From Sphingomonas sp. LT1P40 (GTDB lineage Bacteria > Pseudomonadota > Alphaproteobacteria > Sphingomonadales > Sphingomonadaceae), in contig NZ_JAXOJT010000001.1 of NCBI RefSeq assembly GCF_036663835.1, forward strand, positions 1,240,001 to 1,304,000: a stretch of 64,000 bases of DNA, given 5' to 3'. The notes below the pieces were generated by a model. That model was not told the DNA's origin. It saw only the letters and a program-made list of their open reading frames with translations, and made no database searches. Shown here one piece after another: positions 53,356 to 62,817 of the stretch. Numbering within the stretch: the stretch's first letter is position 1; every line of letters starts with the position of its first letter. The translations under genes and the position numbers were made by a program.

Positions 53356-56300
53356 ATGGCGAAATCCAACTTCCTGGGCGCGACTGCGCTCCGGTCTGCC
53401 GCGCTTTTTGGCCTTGCCTTCACTACCGTCGCGCCCGCCTGGGCACAGGACGCACCGGCTGAAGAGCCGGCCGCGCCGACGACTGCGCCGCAAACCGAAG
53501 ATGAAGCCGTCGTCATTACCGGCTCGCGTATTCGCGGCGTTACACCATTCAACAGCCCCGATCCGATTGCCGTGATCGACCCCGAAACGTCGATCAAGGA
53601 AGGCAAGTTCGATACCGCGTCGATGCTGCAAAGCTCGCCGATCGCGGCCGGCTCAACCCAGATCACCTCGGCGATTTCGTCGAACTTCGTCACCGCCGGC
53701 GGCCCCGGCGCGCAGACGATCGATCTTCGCGGCCTTGGCGCCAACCGCACCCTCGTATTGCTCAATGGTCGTCGTGCCGGTCCCGCAGGCACCCGCGGCG
53801 GCGTTTCGTCGTTCGATCTCAACGTGCTGCCACAGTCGATTGCTGCGCGGATCGACATTCTGAAGACCGGCGCATCATCCGTGTACGGTTCGGACGCGGT
53901 TGCAGGCGTCGTCAATATCGTCACCAAGACCGATGTCGACGGTCTCGAAATCAGCGCGAACTCCTCGATCCCCGGCGACGGCGGCGGTGAATCCTATCGC
54001 GTCAGCGCGATCTGGGGCAAGACGTTCGAGCGCGGCCATGTTCTGGTCGCCGCCGACTATAGCCATGTCAACGAACTCAGCCGGGGTCAGCGCGAATATC
54101 TCGCCTGCCCCGAGGCTTACACCTTCCGCCAGGACGGCAGCCGTGCCGACATCATCGATCCCCGTTCCGGTCAGTTCCGCTGCGAGGATCTGCGCTGGGG
54201 TCATGTCTGGACCTACAATCTGATCGGCAATTTGCGGCTCGACGGCCCGGGTGGCCCGAACACCGGCCCCAACACCTCGCCCAACGGCGAAACCGTGCTG
54301 ATGCAATATCAGTATCCGGGCGAAACGCTCGGCATTCCTCGCTTTGGCGCGCCGACCGGTCCGACCGATTTCTTCGCGCCGGCCGGGTGGTACCCGACCG
54401 GGTATGACACGCCGTCACTGGCTATTCAGAACGCCTACCACCCGTTCGTCGAGCAATCGACGATCATCCCTAAGACCGACCTTTACACCGGTTTCGCCAG
54501 CGCCGCTTACGAGATCACGGAAAATGTCGAACTGTTCGGCGAATTCCTGTTCAACCGGCGCGAGACCTACCAGAATGGCTGGCGTCAGTTCTGGAACTTC
54601 GGCGGCACGTCCAACATCTATGGCACGCTCTGGGCACCCGGCTGGCTCGGCCAGAACCTGCTGAGCCCGACCGCGATCACGGATCAGAGCGACAGCAGCC
54701 AGAAGGTCGATTATTATCGCGGCGTCGGCGGCGTGCGCGGCGATCTCGGCGGTTCGTGGAAGTTCGAGATTTACGGCCAGTACAGCAAGAGCATCGGTCG
54801 TTATCGTCAGCAGCAGATTCTGCAGGACGTGTACGACACCGGCTATTTTCAGACCTCGTCGTGCGTGGGAACCGTTACGCCGGTGTCGGGTAAGCAGTGC
54901 ATCGACCTGCCCTGGAACGACCCCTACTTCCTGCGTGGTGAACTGACCCAGGCCCAGAAGAACTTCCTGTTCTCCTGGGAAGAAGGAAAGACGATCTACA
55001 CCCAGTTCAACGGCGAAGCATCGGTCTCCGGCAGCCTGTTCGAGCTGCCCGGCGGTCCGCTGGGCGTTGCCGTGGGCGTTACCGCGCGCAAGGACGAGAT
55101 CAACGACGTTCCGGGTGAGATTACCCGTGCCGGCAATGCCTGGGGCGCATCGACCTCCGGGATCACGGCGGGCGACGCGGTCACGACCGAAGCGTTCGGC
55201 GAACTTAACATCCCGATCCTCAAGGACGTGCCCTTCTTCAAGGAGCTCACCTTCTCGGTCGCAGGGCGCGTCACCAACGTGACGTCGACGCGGGCTACCG
55301 CGGTGCCGGGCGGGGTGAATGAGGATACCACCAACGGCAACTGGACGTACAAGGTCGGCGCAAACTGGGCCATGACCGAATGGCTCCGGGTACGCGCCAG
55401 CTATGGTACCTCGTTCCGCGCGCCTGCGCTCTTCGAGCAGTTTCTGGCGGACGAAACCAGCTTCCCTGCACAGCGCAACATTGATCCGTGCATCAACTAC
55501 ACCGCTGCACTGGCGGCTGGCCGGATCACGCAACGCGTCGCCACCAACTGCGCCGCCGACGGCATTCCCGGCAATCACTCGGGTGCCGGCGTCAGCGCGA
55601 CGGCGGTATCGCAGGGTGGCCTTGGCGTGCTCGAACCGGAAACGTCGAAGGCGCTCGTGGTCGGTGCGATCCTCTCGCCCAAGTTCGACTTCCTCGGTGA
55701 CACGCGCATCAACATCGCGGTCGATTATTTCGATATCCGCGTGAAGGGTGAAATCGCGCAGCTGGGCGCAAGCAGCATCATCTTCGGCTGCTACGATTCG
55801 GTCAGCTTCCCGACCGATCCACTGTGCGACCTGTTCACCCGTGGCCAGACTGCGGCACCGAACAACATCAACGAGGTGTTCGACAAGTTTGTGAACATCG
55901 CGGCTCAGCGCAACAGCGGCGTCGACCTCAACGTCAACATCCGTCAGAACCTGGGTAGCCTGGGCAATGTCAGCCTGACCGCCGACATGACCTGGCAGAC
56001 GCGCGACGACTTCACCTTGCAGCCGGGTTCGCCGACGTCCTCGACCAACGGCGAAGCCGGATCGCCACAATGGGTGGGCGACTTCCGCATGTTCTGGCAG
56101 CTGCCGAACAACAGCACGAGCGTGTTCTATGGCATGAACGTGATTGGCGGCACGTCGAACGTCCAGGATTTCCTCGACGACAACGGCAACAACGCCTGCA
56201 TCGCCAGCACCATCCGCGGTACCTATTGCCCGGATCTGACAGCACCGGCGGTGTTCTACCACAATATCTCGATCACTCAGGAGATCGAGGACGTGTTCGA

Positions 56301-56457
56301 CCTGACCCTCGGTGTCAGCAACCTGTTCGATACGAAGCCACCACGGGTTTCCTATCTCAACGGCGGGCAGATTTCGATGCTTGGCCCGGTGGTTGCGGCA
56401 TCGCAGTACAGCTTCGTGGGTCGCCGGTTCTTCGTGAACGTCTCGCGCAAGTTCTGA
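53356..56457 (+). CDS. TonB-dependent receptor linked to sulfotransferase-like genes
   Basis: 1033 residues. Signal peptide ending AWAQ near residue 38, TonB-box-like EAVVITGSRIRG, plug (DLRGLGANRTLVLLNGRRAGPAG ... ILKTGASSVYGSDAVAGVVNIVTK) and a barrel ending in FVNVSRKF with terminal Phe. This GSRI/LRGLG subclass is abundant in sphingomonads. It is followed by a terminator and two sulfotransferase-like genes. AGGGGA precedes ATG 53356. Substrate unknown; no sugar or iron genes adjacent. Confidence 0.9.
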   Translation: MAKSNFLGATALRSAALFGLAFTTVAPAWAQDAPAEEPAAPTTAPQTEDEAVVITGSRIRGVTPFNSPDPIAVIDPETSIKEGKFDTASMLQSSPIAAGSTQITSAISSNFVTAGGPGAQTIDLRGLGANRTLVLLNGRRAGPAGTRGGVSSFDLNVLPQSIAARIDILKTGASSVYGSDAVAGVVNIVTKTDVDGLEISANSSIPGDGGGESYRVSAIWGKTFERGHVLVAADYSHVNELSRGQREYLACPEAYTFRQDGSRADIIDPRSGQFRCEDLRWGHVWTYNLIGNLRLDGPGGPNTGPNTSPNGETVLMQYQYPGETLGIPRFGAPTGPTDFFAPAGWYPTGYDTPSLAIQNAYHPFVEQSTIIPKTDLYTGFASAAYEITENVELFGEFLFNRRETYQNGWRQFWNFGGTSNIYGTLWAPGWLGQNLLSPTAITDQSDSSQKVDYYRGVGGVRGDLGGSWKFEIYGQYSKSIGRYRQQQILQDVYDTGYFQTSSCVGTVTPVSGKQCIDLPWNDPYFLRGELTQAQKNFLFSWEEGKTIYTQFNGEASVSGSLFELPGGPLGVAVGVTARKDEINDVPGEITRAGNAWGASTSGITAGDAVTTEAFGELNIPILKDVPFFKELTFSVAGRVTNVTSTRATAVPGGVNEDTTNGNWTYKVGANWAMTEWLRVRASYGTSFRAPALFEQFLADETSFPAQRNIDPCINYTAALAAGRITQRVATNCAADGIPGNHSGAGVSATAVSQGGLGVLEPETSKALVVGAILSPKFDFLGDTRINIAVDYFDIRVKGEIAQLGASSIIFGCYDSVSFPTDPLCDLFTRGQTAAPNNINEVFDKFVNIAAQRNSGVDLNVNIRQNLGSLGNVSLTADMTWQTRDDFTLQPGSPTSSTNGEAGSPQWVGDFRMFWQLPNNSTSVFYGMNVIGGTSNVQDFLDDNGNNACIASTIRGTYCPDLTAPAVFYHNISITQEIEDVFDLTLGVSNLFDTKPPRVSYLNGGQISMLGPVVAASQYSFVGRRFFVNVSRKF

Positions 56458-56480
56458 CGCGAAAGCGATTGTCACTTCGC

Positions 56481-56514
56481 GGGGCGGCATGGCAACATGC
56501 CGCCCCGTTTGTTT
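56481..56514 (+). terminator. Rho-independent terminator after the TonB receptor
   Basis: Perfect 11-bp stem GGGGCGGCATG / CATGCCGCCCC with a GCAA (GNRA) tetraloop, followed by GTTTGTTT. It begins 23 bp after the receptor stop and ends 21 bp before the next ATG, so read-through would be needed for shared transcription with the sulfotransferase-like genes. Confidence 0.8.
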
Positions 56515-56535
56515 GAGCTCAGGGAGCGTTCGTTC

Positions 56536-57321
56536 ATGCCCGCAGTAACGGTTCAACCCGACACCCTCGATGCGGAGAACCAGCGGTTCGATCAGGCGCG
56601 GTTGCGTCAGCCCGTGTTTCTCAACAGCGTACCGAAAAGCGGCAGCCATCTGCTCCGCAATATCCTGCGCATGTTCGTGCCGGTCGATCAGCAATATCAC
56701 CACGACTTCATCCAGTGGCCGACCCTGCAACAGCATCGCGCCGCCTTCGACCCCGCCAACCCAAAGCTCAGCTGGGGCCACCTCTTTCTCGCCGACGCCT
56801 CGATCATCGAGACCGCCCCCGCCCGTCGCATCGTGCTGTATCGGGACCCCTATGACTGGGTCATCGCGCGCGCGCGCTTCTTCCTGTCCGAACAATTCAG
56901 CGGCAATGTCGATCATCTGAAGAACGACGCGCTCAGCGCCGACGAGCTGCTGACGATGATGATCTTCGGACTCCCCGGCAAAGCGCCGTCGCTCAACGAC
57001 ATTTATGAGTTGAACGCGGCCGCCTGGCTCGGTGCGCGCGCCCACATCGTGAAGTTCGAGGAAATCGTCGAACATCTCGGCGATCTCGACAGTGAAGCTG
57101 CCGATGCCTGGTTCGCAGCATTGCTCGACGCCTGCGGCATCGACCGGCCCGCCGACTGGCGTGAGCGGGTGCGCATCGGATCGGATCGCAAACAAAGCGG
57201 CACCGCGCGCGAGAATCTGACCGGCGTCGCGATCGACCTGCCCGACACACTCGGCCCCCGGCACCGCGCGCTGGTCGATTATCAGGCACCGGGGCTACGC
57301 GCCCTGCTCGGTTACGCATGA
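56536..57321 (+). CDS. sulfotransferase-like protein
   Basis: 261 residues. FLNSVPKSGSHLLRNIL is the 5'-PAPS-binding phosphate loop of sulfotransferases, and RRIVLYRDPYDWVIARARFF the 3'-phosphate-binding block. Cytoplasmic, no signal. Substrate unknown. ATG 56536 has AGGGAG nine bases upstream. Its stop overlaps the next start by 4 bp (ATGA), so the two sulfotransferase-like proteins are made together. Confidence 0.82.
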   Translation: MPAVTVQPDTLDAENQRFDQARLRQPVFLNSVPKSGSHLLRNILRMFVPVDQQYHHDFIQWPTLQQHRAAFDPANPKLSWGHLFLADASIIETAPARRIVLYRDPYDWVIARARFFLSEQFSGNVDHLKNDALSADELLTMMIFGLPGKAPSLNDIYELNAAAWLGARAHIVKFEEIVEHLGDLDSEAADAWFAALLDACGIDRPADWRERVRIGSDRKQSGTARENLTGVAIDLPDTLGPRHRALVDYQAPGLRALLGYA

Positions 57322-58889
57322 GCACGATCACCGCCAGCCCTGCGCTCAGCGAAGCGTCGCGCCTCGCTGAAGACGGCAAGCTCGAACTCGCGGCACAGCA
57401 TGTGATGGGGCATCTGCGCGCCAATCCCGGTGATCCGCGCGCGCTTGCCCTGCTCGGCAGCGTTGCGATGCGACTGGGCGCACTCGGGCAATCCGAAGCA
57501 TTTTTGCGCCAGGCACTTGCTCGCGAGCCGACAACCGAGGCGCGCCGGCACCTTGCTTCGAACCTCAATCAGCAGGAGCGCCTGGCTGAGGCACTCGACC
57601 TTTTCCGCGCACTGGAGCGCGAGAGTGGAGACCCCGGCACCGCCGCCCTCGTCGCGATCACCCTCGACAAGCTCGGGCGAAATGAGGAAGCGCTGGCAAT
57701 TCAGGAGCGCCTGACTGCCGCCAATCCCGATCGCCCCGCATATTGGGTCGGTTATGGCCACAACCTTCGCGCTGCCGGTCGCGTGCCCGAAGCGATTGCC
57801 GCCTATCGCCGCGCTGTCACCGCCGATTTCGAATTCGGCGAAGGCTGGTGGGGTCTCGCCAGCATCAAGCAAAAGATTTTCACGGACGAAGATATCGTGG
57901 CGATGCGCGAAGGGCTGCGCATTGCGATCGACATCCGCAACAGCGCGCCTTTGCACTTTTCGCTTGCCCGCGCGCTCCACGACCGCGAGCGCCACGAAGA
58001 AGCCTTTACGCATTACGTCGAGGGCAATCGCCAGCGCGCCGAAAGCATCGGGTATGACGCCAGCGAACTGACCGCCGAAATTGCCGAGGTCGAACGCGTG
58101 GTGGACCCCGCCTTTATTGCTTCGCTCAACGCTGCACCGGTCGGCGACGCGACCCCGGTGTTCATCGTCAGCCTGCCCCGCTCCGGCTCGACCTTGCTGG
58201 AACAGATGCTCGCCAGCCATTCACAGGTCGAGGCGATTGGCGAACTGCCCTATATCCCCGCAATTCTGCGCACGGCGATGGAGATGGCGACGCGGCGTGG
58301 TCGCGTTACCGTGCCCCAGATCATCGCCTCGCTCCCGCCCGAGGTCGCCACCGCGATGGGCCAGGATTACCTCCGCCGCGCCGCGCTGCACCGCAAGACC
58401 GACCGGCCGTTCTTCGTGGACAAGCTGCCGCACAACTGGAGCAACATCCTCTTCATCAAACGCATCCTGCCACAGGCAAGATTCCTCGATATTCGCCGCC
58501 CAGCGATGGACTGCTGTTTCTCGAACTTCACCCAGTCCTTTTCGACCGCCCACGCCTCCTCCTTTACGCTGAAGGATATCGGCCAATGCTATGTCGATTA
58601 TGTGCGGTTGATGGATCACCTGAACGGTGTCGCGCCCGGTCTGGTTCATCACGTCAGCTATGATCGGTTGATCGAGGATGCGGAGACGCAATTGCGCGCC
58701 GCGCTCGACTATCTCGGTCTCCACTGGGACCCAGCGGTGCTCGAATTCCACCGCCTCGACCGCGTCGTCCGCACGCCCAGCAGCGAACAGGTCCGCCGCC
58801 CGCTCAACCGCGACGGTGTCGATGTGTGGAAGCCCTATTCGCAGTGGCTCGATCCGTTGCGCGAAACGCTCGGTCCGCTTGCCGTCTGA
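57318..58889 (+). CDS. TPR-sulfotransferase
   Basis: 523 residues. N-terminal half of about seven TPR units (e.g. EARRHLASNLNQQERLAEALDLFRAL), C-terminal sulfotransferase with PAPS loop VFIVSLPRSGSTLLEQML and QARFLDIRRPAMDCCFSNF. The family is frequent beside TonB receptors in sphingomonads and Caulobacter; resembles tyrosylprotein sulfotransferase-like enzymes, but the acceptor is unknown. No signal peptide. Confidence 0.87.
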   Translation: MSTITASPALSEASRLAEDGKLELAAQHVMGHLRANPGDPRALALLGSVAMRLGALGQSEAFLRQALAREPTTEARRHLASNLNQQERLAEALDLFRALERESGDPGTAALVAITLDKLGRNEEALAIQERLTAANPDRPAYWVGYGHNLRAAGRVPEAIAAYRRAVTADFEFGEGWWGLASIKQKIFTDEDIVAMREGLRIAIDIRNSAPLHFSLARALHDRERHEEAFTHYVEGNRQRAESIGYDASELTAEIAEVERVVDPAFIASLNAAPVGDATPVFIVSLPRSGSTLLEQMLASHSQVEAIGELPYIPAILRTAMEMATRRGRVTVPQIIASLPPEVATAMGQDYLRRAALHRKTDRPFFVDKLPHNWSNILFIKRILPQARFLDIRRPAMDCCFSNFTQSFSTAHASSFTLKDIGQCYVDYVRLMDHLNGVAPGLVHHVSYDRLIEDAETQLRAALDYLGLHWDPAVLEFHRLDRVVRTPSSEQVRRPLNRDGVDVWKPYSQWLDPLRETLGPLAV

Positions 58890-58898
58890 CACGAAAAA

Positions 58899-58924
58899 GG
58901 GCGCGGCCATCGCTGGCCGCACCC
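58899..58924. terminator. convergent bidirectional terminator
   Basis: GGG-C-GCGGCC-ATCGCT-GGCCGC-A-CCC hairpin with an A-run (58894-58898) before and ATTTCT after, between the TPR-sulfotransferase gene and ahcY. Works in principle in both directions. Confidence 0.65.
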
Positions 58925-58948
58925 ATTTCTCAACAGCTTATGCCGCAA

Positions 58949-60364
58949 TCAATAGCGATAATGATCCGGCTTGAACGGCCCTTCGACCGGCACGCCGATG
59001 TAACCGGCCTGCTTTTCGGTCAGCTGCGACAGCTTGACGCCCAGCTTCTCCAGATGCAGCGCCGCGACCTTCTCGTCGAGGTGCTTGGGCAACACGAACA
59101 CATCGTTCGCATAGGTTTCACCCTTGGTCCACAGCTCGATCTGCGCGAGCGTCTGGTTGGTGAACGATGCTGACATCACGAACGACGGATGGCCGGTCGC
59201 GTTGCCCAGATTGACCAGACGCCCCTTCGACAGGATGATGATCTGCTTGCCGTCCTCGAACTCGACCAGGTCTACCTGCGGCTTCACTTCGGTCCATTTG
59301 TAGTTCGACAAAGCGGCGATCTGGATCTCGCTGTCGAAGTGACCGATGTTGCAGACGATCGCCATGTTCTTCATGCCGCGCATGTGATCGGCGGTGATGA
59401 CGTCGGCATTGCCAGTTGCGGTGCAGAAGATGTCCGCGCGCGTCACGGCCTCTTCCATCGTCACGACTTCGAAGCCTTCCATCGCCGCCTGCAATGCGCA
59501 GATCGGGTCGATTTCGGTGACCAGTACGCGCGCGCCGCCGTTGCGGAGCGACTGCGCCGAACCCTTGCCGACATCGCCGAAGCCCGCGACGACCGCGACC
59601 TTGCCCGCCAGCATCACGTCGGTGCCGCGACGGATCGCGTCGACCAGCGATTCCTTGCAGCCGTACAGATTGTCGAACTTCGACTTGGTCACGCTGTCGT
59701 TGACGTTGATCGCCGGGAAGGGCAGCTCGCCCTTCTTCGCAATGGCATAGAGGCGATGCACGCCGGTCGTGGTCTCTTCCGACACGCCCTTGATGTTCTT
59801 GACGGTCTCGGTGAGGTAGCCCGGCTTCTTCGCGATGAACGCCTTGAGCGCGCGCTGCATCTCGACTTCTTCTTCGTTTTCCGGCTCGGGCATGGTGTGC
59901 CCGGCTTCCAGCTTCGCACCCCACAGTGCGAAGGCGGTGGCGTCGCCGCCATCGTCGAGGATCAGGTTACAGGTCTGGCCTTCGATTTCGGAATCCCAGG
60001 TGAAGATGTCACCGACATAGTCCCAATATTCGGCCAGGCTCTCGCCCTTGATCGCGAACACCGGCACGCCCGACGCGGCAATCGCGGCAGCAGCATGATC
60101 CTGCGTCGAATAGATATTGCACGTCGCCCAGCGGACTTCGGCACCCAGCGCGGTCAGCGTCTCGATCAGCACCGCGGTCTGAATCGTCATATGCAGCGAT
60201 CCGGTGATGCGCGCGCCCTTCAACGGCTGCGACTCACCGAATTCTTGGCGCAACGCCATCAGGCCCGGCATTTCGGTCTCGGCAATGTTCATCTCGGCAC
60301 GGCCGAAATCGGCGAGCGAGATATCCTTGACGACGTAATCGGTCTTTTCGAGCACGGTGGCCAC
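58949..60364 (-). CDS. ahcY: S-adenosyl-L-homocysteine hydrolase
   Basis: 471 residues, the proteobacterial size with the insertion absent from the mammalian enzyme. [32 protein letters not shown], the NAD site [41 protein letters not shown] and C-terminal FKPDHYRY are conserved. Cleaves SAH to adenosine and homocysteine, keeping methylation going. GTG 60364 with CGGAGA six bases upstream is the chosen start; TTG 60379 is the alternative. The upstream region has hairpins and a perfect palindrome. Confidence 0.96.
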   Translation of the reverse strand: MATVLEKTDYVVKDISLADFGRAEMNIAETEMPGLMALRQEFGESQPLKGARITGSLHMTIQTAVLIETLTALGAEVRWATCNIYSTQDHAAAAIAASGVPVFAIKGESLAEYWDYVGDIFTWDSEIEGQTCNLILDDGGDATAFALWGAKLEAGHTMPEPENEEEVEMQRALKAFIAKKPGYLTETVKNIKGVSEETTTGVHRLYAIAKKGELPFPAINVNDSVTKSKFDNLYGCKESLVDAIRRGTDVMLAGKVAVVAGFGDVGKGSAQSLRNGGARVLVTEIDPICALQAAMEGFEVVTMEEAVTRADIFCTATGNADVITADHMRGMKNMAIVCNIGHFDSEIQIAALSNYKWTEVKPQVDLVEFEDGKQIIILSKGRLVNLGNATGHPSFVMSASFTNQTLAQIELWTKGETYANDVFVLPKHLDEKVAALHLEKLGVKLSQLTEKQAGYIGVPVEGPFKPDHYRY

Positions 60365-60374
60365 GTTGTTTCTC

Positions 60375-60406
60375 CGCAAGTAAAGGCTTGCGCCGGAATC
60401 CCGGCG
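60375..60406 (-). promoter_or_regulatory. tandem hairpins in the ahcY 5' leader
   Basis: Read on the minus strand, CGCCGG-GATT-CCGGCG (60391-60406) is followed by CGCAAG-CCTTTA-CTTGCG (60375-60392), the two sharing two bases, and the second runs straight into the ahcY ribosome site. They could affect translation. They do not match the SAH riboswitch consensus I know. Confidence 0.4.
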
Positions 60407-60452
60407 ACAATTGGCGCGCTCCTAGCGAATTCGCTCTGCTCGCGCAATCCAA

Positions 60453-60472
60453 ATATAAAGATATCTTTATAT
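60453..60472. promoter_or_regulatory. SahR-type (ArsR family) operator candidate for ahcY
   Basis: ATATAAAGATATCTTTATAT, a perfect 20-bp palindrome, 89 bp before the ahcY start and in a strongly GC-rich setting. ArsR-family regulators such as SahR, which sense SAH and control ahcY and met genes in proteobacteria, bind palindromes of this general kind. No regulator gene is in the window. Confidence 0.65.
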
Positions 60473-60562
60473 GAAGTGTTTCAGCTCATAAAAACAGACG
60501 CGATTGACTCCGATTTACGGCGCTGCCACCTCTCCGTCTGAAACGGTTTTGGGGGCAGAATC

Positions 60563-62152
60563 ATGAAGTTCGGGAAGAATGCCGGTGCGAAGGCACTGGC
60601 GATTGTACTTGCGCTGGGGTCGTCGACTTCTGCCACCGCACAGACGGCGAAGCCCGAGAAGCTGGGCTCAGCCTATGTCCAGTGCGACGGCAATCCGAAC
60701 AACATGTCCGCTGGCGAGAGCGCCGCGCGACTGCTCGGCGCGATCACCCTGCTCGCGCTGTTCGCCCCCGCGCCGGAAGGCGCCGATCCGTCAAAACGCA
60801 AGTTTGGCGCGGAAGGTGTCGATATCTGCACCGGCCTGATCGAAGGCGAGAAGAAGGAAACCAACGCCTATCGCCGCATCAATCTGATCCTGGGCCGCGC
60901 GATCCATCGGATTGAGGCCAAGGATTATGACGGCGCGGTCGCCGACGCCGAACTCGCGCGCAAGGAGGCGGAGGCCGGTGGCTTCATGGCCAATCCCTAT
61001 TATGTCCGGTCACAAGCGCGCGCGTTCGACCTGATCCCGGCGGCGGCGCTTTACCGCGCTGGCAAGACTCAGGAAGCGCGTCAGGCGGCACTGCGCAACC
61101 TTGGCGATTCGCGTTTTCTGCTCACCCCGCTGATGGGCGTCCCGGCCTATATGCTGAACGAGCCCGCCGCGCTGCCGCTGGAAGCCGATATGCGCGGCTG
61201 GCGCAGCCGCCTGGGCTTTGGCGTGAACGAACAGGCCAACCGGCTGGAGGACTGGGGCGACTTCAAACAGGCCGCGATTGTCCGCGAAGCACTGGTCGAT
61301 TTCAACGCGCGCACCGCGCCCGAACTGCGCAGCACGGCGAGCATGGCGCGATCGGCGATAACGCTCGCGCTGGCGGGTGATACCGCGCTTTCGGACAAGC
61401 GGATCGCAGAGGCACGCGCCAATAGCGACAAGCGCAGGGCGGAGGGCAGCACCGAGCGTGACGCCAGCGAGACCGTCGAACTGTTCGATCTGCACGGCAT
61501 CATCCGCCAGACTCAGAATGGCGATGTTAAGACCGCCCGCCGCCTGTTCGCCGCGCGCTCGCAATGGGTCGCGGCGTCGTTCGGCAGCGTGGCGGAGGTA
61601 ACCCGGCGGCTGCGCGACGGTGCCGCCCCCGACGAACTGATTGGCGGCCTGTCGCGCGATCCCGCCGCCTTGTGGAAGGACCGCCTCGACACGGCACGCG
61701 CAGAGGCGTTGGCCAAGGACAGCGACAATGCGACGCTGTTCCGTCTGATCCCCGGGGTCGATTCCGCCGCCGCCTATCGCAACCTGTCGAAACAGGTGTG
61801 GCGCACCGACAAGTCGAAGCTGGTGTTGCCGGTCAAGGATCCCGCGAAATCCAAGATCAAGATGGAGAATATGTTCCTCTACGGCATCGATTTCGACGCG
61901 GTTTTCCCGGCCTATGCGCTGCACGCCGCGCTGCTGGCGAAATCGCGCGGGCATCAGGGGTTCGCCATGGTCCCGATGGCGACCGAACAATATGTGTTCG
62001 CCGCCTTTATAACCGGCAACAAGGGCGAACCGGGCCTGAGCGCGCCGATCTTCGCCGATGCCGACGAAGTGATCGCCGCACTGTCGCCCGTGATTCCCTC
62101 GCCCGAGACGATCAAGGCGGAGGCGGCAACGAAAAAGAAAAGCGGAACCTAG
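60563..62152 (+). CDS. unknown exported protein with TPR-like helical repeats
   Basis: 529 residues. Signal peptide MKFGKNAGAKALAIVLALGSSTSATAQ, then long helical stretches with TPR-like spacing (RINLILGRAIHRIEAKDYDGAVADAELARKEAEAGG; VRSQARAFDLIPAAALYRAGKTQEARQAAL). No catalytic motif recognised. GGGGGCAG precedes the ATG. Divergent from ahcY with the palindrome between; overlaps convergent yqgE by 4 bp. Probably periplasmic; function unknown. Confidence 0.72.
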   Translation: MKFGKNAGAKALAIVLALGSSTSATAQTAKPEKLGSAYVQCDGNPNNMSAGESAARLLGAITLLALFAPAPEGADPSKRKFGAEGVDICTGLIEGEKKETNAYRRINLILGRAIHRIEAKDYDGAVADAELARKEAEAGGFMANPYYVRSQARAFDLIPAAALYRAGKTQEARQAALRNLGDSRFLLTPLMGVPAYMLNEPAALPLEADMRGWRSRLGFGVNEQANRLEDWGDFKQAAIVREALVDFNARTAPELRSTASMARSAITLALAGDTALSDKRIAEARANSDKRRAEGSTERDASETVELFDLHGIIRQTQNGDVKTARRLFAARSQWVAASFGSVAEVTRRLRDGAAPDELIGGLSRDPAALWKDRLDTARAEALAKDSDNATLFRLIPGVDSAAAYRNLSKQVWRTDKSKLVLPVKDPAKSKIKMENMFLYGIDFDAVFPAYALHAALLAKSRGHQGFAMVPMATEQYVFAAFITGNKGEPGLSAPIFADADEVIAALSPVIPSPETIKAEAATKKKSGT

Positions 62153-62709
62153 GCTGTCCCGGTACTGGTCGTGAGCAAACGCGGATCGATGCCGACGGTC
62201 TCGAACCCGCGTTCCCAGCGCCGTTCGACCTCCACGTCATACAGCAACGCGGTATCCCCCGGCACGTTGAACCAGCCGTGCCGGGTCATCTCCTCGTCCA
62301 GTTGCCCCTCACCCCACCCGGCATAGCCCAGCGCGACCAGCCACCGCGACGGCCCGGTCCCGGCGGCAATCGCACGCAACACGTCGATCGTTCCCGACAA
62401 TGCCCAGCGTCCGGCGACATCGACCGTGTCCTGCCCGCTCCAGTCGGTCGAATGCAGCACGAACCCTCGCCGCGTTTCCACCGGGCCACCGAAATAGACC
62501 GGCGCATCGACCACGTCGCCGGTTTCGATCTCGAACTGGCCCAGCAGTTCATGCAGGCCCAGCCCCGCGATCCGCTGTCCGATGCCCACGCCCAGCGCGC
62601 CCTGTTCGTCATGCGCGCACATCGCAATCACCGAACGCTCGAAGCGCGGATCGCCGATACCCGGCATGGCGAGCAGGATTTGCCCGGTAAGATAGGTTGC
62701 AGACTCCAT
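62149..62709 (-). CDS. yqgE: YqgE/AlgH family protein
   Basis: 186 residues, the normal length. TYLTGQILLAMPGIGDPRFERSVIAMCAHDEQGALGVGIGQRI, VYFGGPVETRRGFVLHS and LVALGYAGWGEGQLDEEM are the conserved blocks. Function poorly defined. ATG 62709 gives the family N-terminus; the frame stays open far upstream by chance. Divergent from the peroxiredoxin gene. Confidence 0.93.
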   Translation of the reverse strand: MESATYLTGQILLAMPGIGDPRFERSVIAMCAHDEQGALGVGIGQRIAGLGLHELLGQFEIETGDVVDAPVYFGGPVETRRGFVLHSTDWSGQDTVDVAGRWALSGTIDVLRAIAAGTGPSRWLVALGYAGWGEGQLDEEMTRHGWFNVPGDTALLYDVEVERRWERGFETVGIDPRLLTTSTGTA

Positions 62710-62817
62710 CTGGCGAACAACATATCGGCAGCACTTCGGCTCCGCCACGCTTGAAAAAGCCGCGGGCCATGCCAATTGAGGCGAAACCGCATTTCGCGGA
62801 CGCATAGGAGACCAGGC

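Noticed and set aside
54415..57264. A 949-codon open frame on the minus strand
   Set aside because: It lies opposite the TonB receptor and the sulfotransferase-like gene, both with clear motifs; GC-rich codon structure keeps the antisense frame open. Its translation has no recognisable domain.
60375..60450. SAH riboswitch in the ahcY leader
   Set aside because: Hairpins are present but the conserved SAH riboswitch core and pseudoknot could not be found; simple hairpins plus a DNA palindrome explain the region better.
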